Shown: one piece after another, positions 34,001 to 42,907 of the stretch
Position numbering within the stretch: position 1 is the stretch's first letter
How the letters are laid out: every line of letters begins with the position of its first letter
Source: Silene conica
Taxonomy: Eukaryota; Streptophyta; Magnoliopsida; Caryophyllales; Caryophyllaceae
Direction: 5' to 3'
Assembly (NCBI GenBank): GCA_029255685.2
Contig: CM055316.2
Coordinates: 79,606,861 to 79,670,860, forward strand
Length of the DNA: 64,000 nucleotides
Translations under genes and position numbers: made by a program
The notes under the pieces: model-generated
Seen by the model: the letters and a program-made list of their open reading frames with translations, nothing else
What the model was told of the DNA's origin: nothing
Database searches by the model: none

Positions 34001-36991
34001 CTGAATAACAATTAAAGCAGCAGTATTATAAAAAAAATACCCCGTGTAAAGCAACTGACTTCTATTTTTGGCTGTTTTGATTACCTTGTAGCTTTTAGAA
34101 TGGGATATTTGCGTATATTGTTTCCAAAAATGTACTCCCTCCATTTTATTAAATTAGCCTCATTGTCTCACTTTTCACTTCACAAAAATTACCCGATGGG
34201 GCTAATTCAATAAAAAAGAGTACTATGTCATGGAGCAACAAGTCAATTTTGTCACTAATAAGAACCTTGATTATCTTTGCTCACCGCCATAGTCCATGCA
34301 ATACTAAACCTTCTGGAGACTGAATTAGCTGCTGCAGCCTGCAATTACACTTCAGACTTTGTCCTGGTTGGTTCGGCAATCATGTCAGTAATATGTGGGT
34401 AGTAGGTCTCATGTTGTTTGTTCTTTAGCTGTAATGGCTTTGTGAGAGAGGCCGAGGAGGACTTACAATGATAATAGTATGTGAGGTTTTCGCTGTTCTG
34501 GCAATAATGACCTCAAATAACCCGCTCTTCTGAGAGCTATTGTGGAGCCGGTTGAGTTTTTTCTTTTGTTGCTTACGTGTGAAATTGGGGAGGATGTGGT
34601 GGCCCTTTTTTTTCTTTATTTTTACAAGAATAGATAAGACTTGATAATATTGTTACAATCAAACATTCTGAAGGGGCAAATGGGTTAACCTCAAGATACA
34701 TGGTTGTGATGTTGCCACTTACGAGAAACTAACTTCTAATAATTAAGGCCTATTAGTTTGGGATTCAAGATGTACCTTTTAAGTTCCATGTAATCAATTG
34801 GAAGATTGTAAATACTGCTTAGGCCAACAAACCAAATATCTAGACAGTTATTTTATTCATATGCCTTGCAACCTCATTTTTTTGATTCCGTATTCTGTTT
34901 TGGTCTTTGATATAAATGACGATGGTGAATTTACTTTTGTTTGTGAAATTTCAGGTTTTGAGGGATTTCAAGCGTCCTGATAATACAACAGAAGAGGAAA
35001 TTGATGCTGCAGGAGATGGTAAATATCGACTCTGTAAAACACATAGGATAAGATGGTGTAATTAGTGATTTGTAACAACCATTACTTCTTCGATGCAGGC
35101 GATGTCTTGGTTATTCTTGATTTACGTCCTGATGATTCATTATTTGAAGCTGGCGTTGCTCGTGAGGTAAGCTGGAAATTGCCCTAGAACTATTAGGTGA
35201 TTCTTAGTTCAACACGGAAAATTACACATGTTTTTCAAAATTTGCTTTTGTCTTCCTAGACTAATCTTAAGTTTGAGTATCCCCCAATAATCATAATTTA
35301 TCGTAATATTTCATTTTCCCTTAAATTGATTATTTTTCTGAATAGCATACGGATGAATTCTATAGCCCAAAATAACCTGAACAATCTACAAAAAAAAGGG
35401 TAAGCCATAGATCTTAGTCACTAGTCTTAATTAATTTGTGTCCATTTTGCTTCTCAGGTTGTCAACCGCATCCAAAAGTTGCGGAAGAAAGCCAGTCTTG
35501 AACCAACTGATGTAGTGGAGGTGTACATCAGTCCATCCGAGAAAGATGCATCGACCTTGAAGCAAGTTCTAAATTCACAGGTATTGAGTGGATTTGGGCT
35601 GGAATAGGCCCTAATTTTCAAATTGATAGTGCTTGGATGTTTTACCTATTTTTCAAATGAACACTGCGCAATGGTTGTGTAGTCCTCGTTCATATTTGTA
35701 CTACGTATCGAATGCATTGATCTTCATGCTTTTGTAGGGTAGCTAAAAATGTGGAACATTTTGGAAATGGTCTCATTTCACCCTTAAAATTATGAGGGAA
35801 GGGAAATGATAAAACATGAATAAGGCTAATAATGCATAAATGTTTTTCTCCATTAGGATATTATATTCTATTTAATTTATGGAATGCTAAGATATGTATT
35901 CTATCACCTGCAGGAACGATATGTGAGGGATGCTATTGGCTCACCCTTGCTTCTCCCGGAAGTTATGCCGTCTCATGCAGTAAGTTCTTCTGGCTGATTG
36001 CTCTTCTATGCATAATTCTTGCTTTGACATTACTGGATAATCGAATATTATAGAACCATCCAAACGCGTTTTCAACTTGTGGTACCAGTATCAAATAGCA
36101 ATATACCGTCTATACTCAAGTATCTCCTTTCAGTTTGTCAAGTTCTTTTGGTTGGATATTTTTAAATTCTGTGGCCACCAAAGGCATCAACACAATTGCA
36201 GCCTATTCCTTTAGCACTTAACTTAGTTATGGAAGATTTCACTTGGGACAAACTTCGCGTGACTCGTTTTATTCCCCCAATAACATCTCTGAAATATATA
36301 TAAACCTCTTGTAAGTATGGATGAATTCAGTCTATTACTCATAGACATATACGTAAAAAATTCGATATTTCAGTACTCATGCGTTTGTGCAGTTAGTGAA
36401 TACACGATAACAAAATTGTTTTTATTTTTTCGTGGTTTTTCTTTTTGGTAATTCAACTACTTACATAGTATATATGTACATGATTGCAGGTTGTTTTTTG
36501 TGAAGAAAGCTATAATGGTGTATATAATATGTCATTCACTATAAGTCTATCACGGCCGACACTGGTGTTCGTAGATGAAACATTACTCAGTTTATACGAA
36601 GGTTTGACTTCCTCGCTGTCATCTGTCAACTTCTTTACTCCGGGTTTCTTATTGATCACCTAATTACTTAAAGTGATATAAATAGCAGGAAACTCCACTT
36701 TTTCCCGAGGTCTACAAGTTTACCTTAAATCAAGAGATTCCAATAACCTGAAGTCAGAATTTCAAGCAGGAAATGGCAAGGTATTTTTCTTCGATATTCC
36801 AGTGTGATTTGTCAGTCGTTTCTCATCAATGTGGCAGAGATACTGACATTTTCTACTTTGATTTGACGAAAATTAAAATACTACAGATTAGGGTTGACTG
36901 TATCAAAGATCAGCCGCCGGTGGATGTACTATTGGGTCAACATTTGTTCTTGAGCGCCGGAGAATATTACTTGAGCACCAAATCTGGGTGA
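22074..36991 (+). CDS. Isoleucyl-tRNA synthetase, cytosolic type
   Basis: Charges tRNA-Ile with isoleucine in the cytosol. I reconstruct 27 exons giving 1180 aa, close to plant cytosolic IleRS length: 22074-22607, 23300-23365, 23456-23599, 24576-24790, 25303-25468, 25564-25677, 26503-26600, 27348-27426, 27551-27709, 28819-28902, 29670-29803, 30278-30437, 30562-30645, 30744-30956, 31232-31357, 32320-32457, 32585-32688, 32816-32879, 33600-33688, 33790-33931, 34955-35018, 35099-35166, 35458-35580, 35914-35979, 36490-36601, 36689-36780, 36887-36991. The frame is open throughout. The class I signature HYGH is at residues 56-59 and KMSKR at 631-635. The editing (CP1) domain shows [11 protein letters not shown] near 226 and [15 protein letters not shown] near 349. 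A lysine-rich linker (about 260-305) interrupts CP1. The anticodon-binding region follows KMSKR. There is no obvious organellar transit peptide before [11 protein letters not shown]. Intron 6 uses a GC donor. The exon 14 acceptor (30744) is the least certain boundary. Confidence 0.95.
24311..24394. mobile_element. Degraded Stowaway-like MITE in an IleRS intron
   Basis: The right end GATGGAGGGAG followed by TA pairs loosely with CTCTCTCAATTTCACTC. It lies in the third intron of the synthetase gene. The match is weak. Confidence 0.45.
24970..25193. mobile_element. MITE in IleRS intron 4
   Basis: The inverted ends CTTGTTTGGATAGCAAA and TTTGCTATCCAAACCG enclose purine-rich, then pyrimidine-rich sequence that could fold as a hairpin. 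There is no coding content. The family assignment is uncertain. Confidence 0.6.
25678..25679 (+). other. GC donor site of IleRS intron 6
   Basis: Exon 6 ends GTGAAG and the intron begins GCAAGA; its acceptor is AG at 26501-26502. No GT at or beside this point keeps the frame, and AG|GCAAG is the usual context of GC-AG introns. Confidence 0.8.
25970..26155. mobile_element. Degraded MITE in IleRS intron 6
   Basis: The phrases AGATAAGACAAAAGC, TATATTAGCAAAAAC and CTTGTCTTATC-like text are shared with 63490-63680. The two may be copies of one short element. Its ends are not clear. Confidence 0.4.
27792..27981. mobile_element. hAT-type MITE in IleRS intron 9
   Basis: The ends CTATGTTAC and GTAACATAG are inverted repeats. 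The flanks GTTCTTAC (27784-27791) and GTTCTGAC (27982-27989) make an 8-bp duplication with one mismatch. The interior has ACCCGTGTCCGACAC-like repeats. A relative with an exact duplication lies at 43667-43851. Confidence 0.75.
34135..34220. mobile_element. Short Stowaway MITE in IleRS intron 20
   Basis: An 86-bp element with ends CTCCCTCCATTTTATTAAAT and, inverted, CTCTTTTTTATTGAATTAG. It is flanked by TA (34133-34134 and 34221-34222). Confidence 0.75.
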
Positions 36992-37221
36992 GGGACACAA
37001 TTCTCATCTCCTTTTTTCCGGGGTGGATTTTTATAATATTCTTAACAGGAGTTCAAAATAGTCAACTTTTTTTTAACATTCTTACAAGGAAACTCAACAT
37101 TTTTGATTGATTGTATTGTAAACTTCTGATTACATGCATGATCTAATCAATGAAAGAAAATGATTTTTGTGGCCAAGTGTCAAACTGACAACCCTGAAAT
37201 CCTTGGTTTGCTTCTCATACT

Positions 37222-37336
37222 TAGAGACGGAAGTGGGCATGCAGGCCCTTGGGCTGACACGCTCTAGCACGGTCTATGGTCCATTTTAGCACGACACGAA
37301 ATTAGCATGACTCAAGATGACCCACTTCCATCTCTA
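37222..37336. mobile_element. Short hAT-type MITE
   Basis: A 115-bp element with an exact 8-bp duplication CTCATACT (37214-37221 and 37337-37344) and inverted ends TAGAGACGGAAGTGGG and CCCACTTCCATCTCTA. Confidence 0.83.
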
Positions 37337-38063
37337 CTCATACTCTAGAGTCTAGACTATGTGAACTTGAGCTCTAATCTTTGCAATATTACATAAGATT
37401 AAGCCAAAACCCCTGAATTTTGAATTTAGTCGCCTGTTCAGACTACAAAAATGAGTGTTACAGGAACTACGGATAAACACAACAGTTTGGAATGCCAAAT
37501 TGCGGCACAAAAAATGGTCTGATAGAAATTCCGTTCTGTTTTACTTTATATTTTTGTTATACTCCGTATTAAGTAGATTAAAATTCATCAATGAAGATAG
37601 AGAGCTCGATGAATAAGTAAAGGTTACCCTAGGTATTATAAATCTGGTTGACTGGTTCGAGTATTGAAATAGATATGTTGATCGATAACCTTCAAATCTT
37701 TATAATTCTTCAGTCATGAATCATGATACGACAACACGGTCCGGGTCCGGGTGTAACAGTTAACACTATGGTACCTACTGGAATTACTTCATTATTCTAC
37801 TTGATGATAGTAGTCTTATTCTTGAATTCTTTATTTTAAATCTTCAATCATTTCAAGCTTTTGTATAATTAAATTATTATTTTCCCGTTTCATTCGTTTG
37901 ATTATCTTTTATATTCTTTCTGATTGGGACGAATGATCCTGATGAAGGGAATATTTTTCCGGCCACTATATCCTGTAAAGCAGGAAATTATACTGTAACA
38001 GTAGGTGATAATTAATTTCCACTTTATCGCATTCCATTTCGAAGTTTTTAAGTTTTAAACTTA

Positions 38064-38353
38064 GGGGACGTTTGGTTCGGCATGGGAAGATAAAATTTTT
38101 GGAAAGATTAAATTTATATAAACTTGAAAATCACGTGAATTAAGTAAATGTTTGGTTGAATGCGGGAACTTCAGTTTATGTGAGAATTCCCACTTACCTA
38201 GGGGTCTAAGTAAGTGAGTTACTACATTACGTAGGAATTGAAGTTTTCTGGGAAGTTCTAATCATCAATTGGGCAAAACCAAACAAAACTCAATTTCTCC
38301 ACTTTCCATGATTTTCCAATTTCCGTGATTTTAGAAGGTAACCAAACAACTCC
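38064..38353. mobile_element. Harbinger-like MITE
   Basis: A 290-bp element flanked by TTA (38061-38063 and 38354-38356). Its inverted ends are GGGGACGTTTGGTT and AACCAAACAACTCC. It lies about 0.4 kb upstream of the receptor-kinase start. Confidence 0.75.
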
Positions 38354-38787
38354 TTAAATACCGCATTTGATACGACGGTTTTTCAAATTATTACAGTATA
38401 CATTGTACATTGTACCCTCCCTGTTAGATATTGTGTTTTCCCCCTTCTATCTTGAATCGTTCTAAGACAGCCTATATCGTAACTTACTATTAGAAGGTCG
38501 CGTATATCCCGTCTCTCCTCGCTATCCATGGACGGTAGTGCTTATGGTTGTTGGTTAGATATAGTTTAAAGAAAGACAGTGGGGTATGAAGAGTGAAGAC
38601 AAAGTATGAAACTTATTCTATAGTTATCTTTTCCCAAATTGCAATTATTTTCAATTGTTCACATTACAAAAAAGAGATTAAAGGTTCCATGACAAATTGG
38701 CACACTAAATTATTGCAATGAACTGTTAGAAAGTTCTTAAGCATGATTTGGGTACTTGTCTTAAAAACCTCGAAAAAACCGACAAAA

Positions 38788-41700
38788 ATGGGCTGTTCAA
38801 GGCTTATGTCTTCACTTGAATCAAAATTTATCTTCTTTGTCTTGGTTGTTATCATGACAGTGCCAGTTAAAACTGTTGTGACCGGGCAAAGTTTCGATAG
38901 TATGGGCAACGACACTGATCATACTGCCCTGTTGGCCATTAAAAGTCGACTGGTAGATCGTCCTAACGGGGTTCTACAGTCGTGGAATAACTCGGTTCAC
39001 CATTGTGATTGGGAGGGAGTTACCTGTAGTCGTAACAATAATCGAGTGATTGCGTTGGAGCTCTACTCGAGAGGGTTGGCAGGAACTGTATCACCTTTCA
39101 TAGGGAACCTGAGCTTCCTGAGAGACATCCAGCTTTACAATAATAGTCTCTCTGGTGAAATCCGTCCTGAGTTTGGCCGTCTATTCGGCCTACAAAAACT
39201 AGACCTCGAAAACAACACATTTATCGGGGAAATAACAGCCAACTTAACCCGGTGTGTCGACCTCAGATACTTTTCTGTAGCGGGTAACAAACTCGAAGGA
39301 GAGCTCCCAGAAGAGCTGGGAACATTGTCAAGATTAGAAGTTCTGTATATTCAGCATAATGCACTGAGTGGGACGGTTTTCGATGTCATCACAAACCTTA
39401 CCTCTCTGAAATTATTTTCTGCAAGTAGTAATTCCTTCACAGGAAGTATTCCTAGCAGTATTGGTCGACTGCGAAATCTTACTAAACTTTACGCGGCTCT
39501 GAATAACCTCTCTGGTAATGTTCCCTCATCCCTTTTCAATCTCACCTCTCTTCAAGAACTAGAGTTGCCAAACAACAGACTTCAAGGACACCTTCCAGGG
39601 GATATAGCACTTACGCTTTCTCGTTTAACCGAATTGAACCTTGCTCATAACAATTTTTCCGGTGAAATTCCACACGCCGTTTGGAATCTCACAAGCCTAG
39701 AGTATATTTCACTCGAAGAGAATCAATTTACGGGACAGGTGCCCGGTGATTTTGGACGTCTCCGGAATCTTGATTCTTTACTACTAGACCAAAACTACTT
39801 GGTAGGTGACATCAATGTAATAAGTACTCTGGTTAATTGTAGTAGATTAACAAGCTTAGATTTGAGATACAACGGTTTTACAGGAACCTTACCTGAAACC
39901 GTAGCAAATCTGTCTACCAGTTTAACATGGCTCGCTCTTGGACACAGTCCTATAAAAGGAGTCATGCCCGCTGGTATAACCAATCTCATCAATCTTAAGG
40001 ACTTGGAAATCGGCGAAACCTTAGTCACAGGATCCATACCGCGAGATATCTGGAAGCTACAAAAGCTGGAATGGGTTAATCTTGGATTCAACAGACTAAC
40101 AGGTGACATTCCCGGGTCTTTTGGGAATATATCGCGATTGAGTGGACTATACCTAGATAACAACAGATTGGAAGGAAGTATACCACCAAATCTGGGGTAT
40201 TCTCAAAATTTGTTGTACTTGTATCTGTCGAATAATGAACTCAATGGAACATTGGGCAAAGAGTTTTTTGGAGGATCCGCGAAGTTTCTTGAGTTAGGCT
40301 TGTCTCATAATCAATTACACGGGTCCATTCCCATGGAAATCGGTCAGCAGAAGAACTTACAGCTGTTCTATGCATCTGAAAATAAGTTTTCCGGAGTAAT
40401 TCCGGAAGGTCTAGGTAACTGTCCAGACCTGCAATACTTAGATTTACATGGTAACAACCTCCACGGAGGTATTCCTGAAACATTTAGTGCGTTGGGCGGT
40501 CTTCAGGCTATAGATATTTCTCGTAACAATCTGTCTGGTTTAGTACCGGCCTACTTCTCCAAATTCCCTTTGCTTTACTTAAACTTCTCCAACAATGCTT
40601 TTGAGGGTGTGGTTCCAACAACAGGTGTTTTTGCAAATGTTAGCGCAGTTTCACTAGTCGGAAACACTGCACTTTGTGGAGGTGTTCCTGAGCTACAGTT
40701 GCCGAAATGCATTCAGCAGAAGCAAAGGAAGATAAAAACCAGAATTTCCCGGGCGCTGAAACTGGCAATTATAATACTGTGTGCATTCGGCTGTGTACTA
40801 ATCATAGCAGCAGGACTGTACATGACTTTTCACAGAAAAAACATTTCTTCGGGTTCAGTGAAGAGGGAAGCGACAACAAAAGTGTCTTACAACATGTTAC
40901 TCAAAGCAACTGATAATTTCTCTTCCGAGAATTTACTTGGTGCAGGCCATTTTGGGTCCGTGTTCAAAGGAATCTTGAATGGTAATACAGTTGCTGTCAA
41001 AATCCTTAACTTGCAGCAGCATGGTGCATCAAAGAGTTTCATGGCAGAGTGTAAGGCCTTGAGGAATATCCGTCACCGGAACCTGGTGAGTATAATAACA
41101 GCTTGCTCGAGTATAGACTTTCAGCAAAACGATTTTAAAGCGCTCGTCTATGAGTTTATGTCCAACGGAAATCTTGACACACGGTTGCATGAAACTGGAA
41201 ACCTAAGTCTTATTCAAAGGGTGGATATTGCAATTGATGTCGCTCATGCTCTTAACTATCTCCACCATGAGTGTGAAATTCCGATTGTGCATTGCGACCT
41301 AAAACCAAGCAATATACTGCTTGATAGTGACATGGTTGCCCGTGTTGGGGATTTCGGCCTAGCAAAGTTTCTTGCAGAACCGCAACTCCTTCATCAAAGT
41401 AGTACAGTTGGGATCAGGGGTACGGTTGGCTATGTCGCTCCAGGTAATATTCCTAATACGTTCCCTCACTCAAATGCCCATTGGGTTTGAAGAGTGGTTA
41501 GATTGCACAGGCCCACCCATACCGTGTGCTGGTTTCCACTTCATGGTTTCCTTCGGTCAGACTGGCTCTGATAACATGATAGATGAACCATCTCAACCAA
41601 AACTGGTTGAGACCCAACTATTATTAATATTCCTAATACCATGTACCATAAATTTGTCGCTAATCGTGTTTGTTTTATAGAGTACGGCCTAGGAAGTGAA

Positions 41701-42072
41701 GCGTCTACAGAAGGCGATCTGTATAGTTACGGGATACTCTTACTGGAGCTGATGACAGGAAAAAGGCCAACTGATACGACATTCAAGGAAAACACCAGCC
41801 TTCATATGTACGTCAAAGCAGCATTACCTGACAATGTACTGCAGATTGTAGATTCGAAGCTTGCAGACGAGGAAATCATCGAAGAAGTAGACAACCGTAA
41901 GGCTATCCAAGAAACCCATCAAAGAAGATTAGAATGCATTGTCTCTGTGGTTAATATTGGATTAGCATGCTCCAATCATTTGCCACAACGTCGCATGAAG
42001 ATCACTGATGCTATAACCCGACTGCGTGCAGTAAAAGAAAACCTTGTCAATGTACGACAGAGGCGTAGATGA
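38788..42072 (+). CDS. LRR receptor-like kinase, EFR/Xa21-type (subfamily XII), non-RD
   Basis: A plasma-membrane receptor kinase. There are two exons, 38788-41443 and 41681-42072, totalling 1015 aa. The start at 38788 places a hydrophobic signal peptide within residues 1-36; in-frame ATGs at 38743 and 38806 are alternatives. An N-terminal LRR cap with CDWEGVTC is followed by about 20 extracellular LRRs (LxxLxLxxNxLxGxIP style), a transmembrane segment near 657-682, and a Ser/Thr kinase with GAGHFGSVFKG near 717, HCDLKPSN near 835 and DFGLAKF near 855. Cysteine in place of arginine before the catalytic Asp makes it a non-RD kinase, a class often tied to recognition of microbial patterns. The single intron inside the kinase domain, splitting APE as CCA-G|AG, is typical of this subfamily. 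The ligand cannot be inferred. Intron retention would give a truncated kinase. Confidence 0.94.
41460..41627 (-). mobile_element. Short TRIM- or SINE-like insertion in the kinase intron
   Basis: Most of the 237-bp intron is a small element bounded by an exact 14-bp repeat AATATTCCTAATAC (41446-41459 and 41628-41641). On the minus strand it contains TTATCAGAGCCAG, similar to the tRNA-Met primer site of TRIMs, and it matches 47805-48030 in the CDPK gene. A 14-bp duplication is long for an LTR element, so a SINE is also possible. It is non-coding. Confidence 0.6.
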
Positions 42073-42252
42073 AGAGGATCACCATGAGGAACCACCTTCT
42101 GTTGTTCTTGTTCCTCCGCCTCTGAAAATTACTCAATTTCTCGAATCCAAGCATCGACATATTTTAAACTAAGAATTCAGTATAATTCTACTGTAACCAG
42201 AAGACTTAACTTAAAGTAATGGTCTTAAGAACACGGTGATTCGCTACCAAAA

Positions 42253-42335
42253 CGTCTTAACCCAGTGGTTAAGATGGAGGTATAATGACAATAGGCCCCA
42301 GGTTCGAGTCCACTGTCCGGTTTTGTTGTACTGCC
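42253..42335 (+). other. tRNA-like polymerase III promoter remnant
   Basis: An A-box-like stretch (TTAACCCAGTGGTTAAGA) and a B box (GGTTCGAGTCC) are spaced as in tRNAs and SINE heads. I cannot fold an acceptor stem, so this is more likely a SINE head than a tRNA gene. Confidence 0.45.
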
Positions 42336-42419
42336 TTTGCGTCTCATTTGAGGTGCTTGTCAACCGATCAAAGTATAAAATTATGTACTTACTTCATCCA
42401 ATCCCATCCAAAATTCCCA

Positions 42420-42805
42420 ATTTATATTTAATGTCGAATCGGGTCAAATAGCGGGTGAAGATCGGGTCAGGTTATTAGCATATTTTTTTATCTTATGTAT
42501 TTAGTTTTTGATAGTTAATTTTATGTTTAAATAATATCTATGCGTGTTAATGGTACTTTAAAGTGAAAAAATTACGATGATGGTCAATTTAGTCTTCTTT
42601 AAACTTTACACCCTTACTAAGCTAGTTTGTTATTGGGTCATCCATCGGGTTAACTCAGGTCATGGGTCGGGTTCGGGTTGAAAGAAATGAGAATGTTATC
42701 GGGTTGGGTCGGTTTCGGCCTTCGGGGTCGAATCGGTTTCTGTTCACCCAATTTTTAGGTTGTATTTGGTCTGGTTTTAGGCGAGTCGGGTCGGGTTCCT
42801 CATAT
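42420..42805. repeat. Degraded GGGTCGG-rich repeat
   Basis: Repeated GGGTCGGGTT and CGGGTC phrases lie between the receptor kinase and the peroxidase gene. They resemble the interiors of hAT-type MITEs such as 13919-14340, but I could not fix ends or a target duplication. Confidence 0.4.
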
Positions 42806-42907
42806 TGAGTTAATATGCACAGCTCATCACCAACCCCACAAGGTAGGTGGGGGAAATTGCTTTTCTGCACACTTTTGAACCAAAATCAATTGCTGCAAAC
42901 TGGTGCA

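Larger units (their letters stand above)
36992..38742. other. Intergenic spacer between IleRS and the receptor kinase
   Basis: It holds the 3' flank of the synthetase, two short MITEs (37222-37336 and 38064-38353) and the presumed promoter of the receptor kinase. I could not pick out a convincing TATA box or terminator. No gene is visible. Confidence 0.5.

Noticed and set aside
38743-38787. Upstream in-frame start for the receptor kinase
   Set aside because: The added segment would place charged residues ahead of the signal peptide. The ATG at 38788 gives a normal secretory start.
42253-42335. A functional tRNA gene
   Set aside because: A- and B-box-like motifs are present, but no acceptor stem or plausible cloverleaf could be drawn. 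A SINE head is more likely.
42815-42907. Upstream in-frame start for the peroxidase
   Set aside because: It would add 31 polar residues ahead of the conserved N-terminal anchor. The start at 42908 fits GPX3-type proteins better, although the longer form is not excluded.
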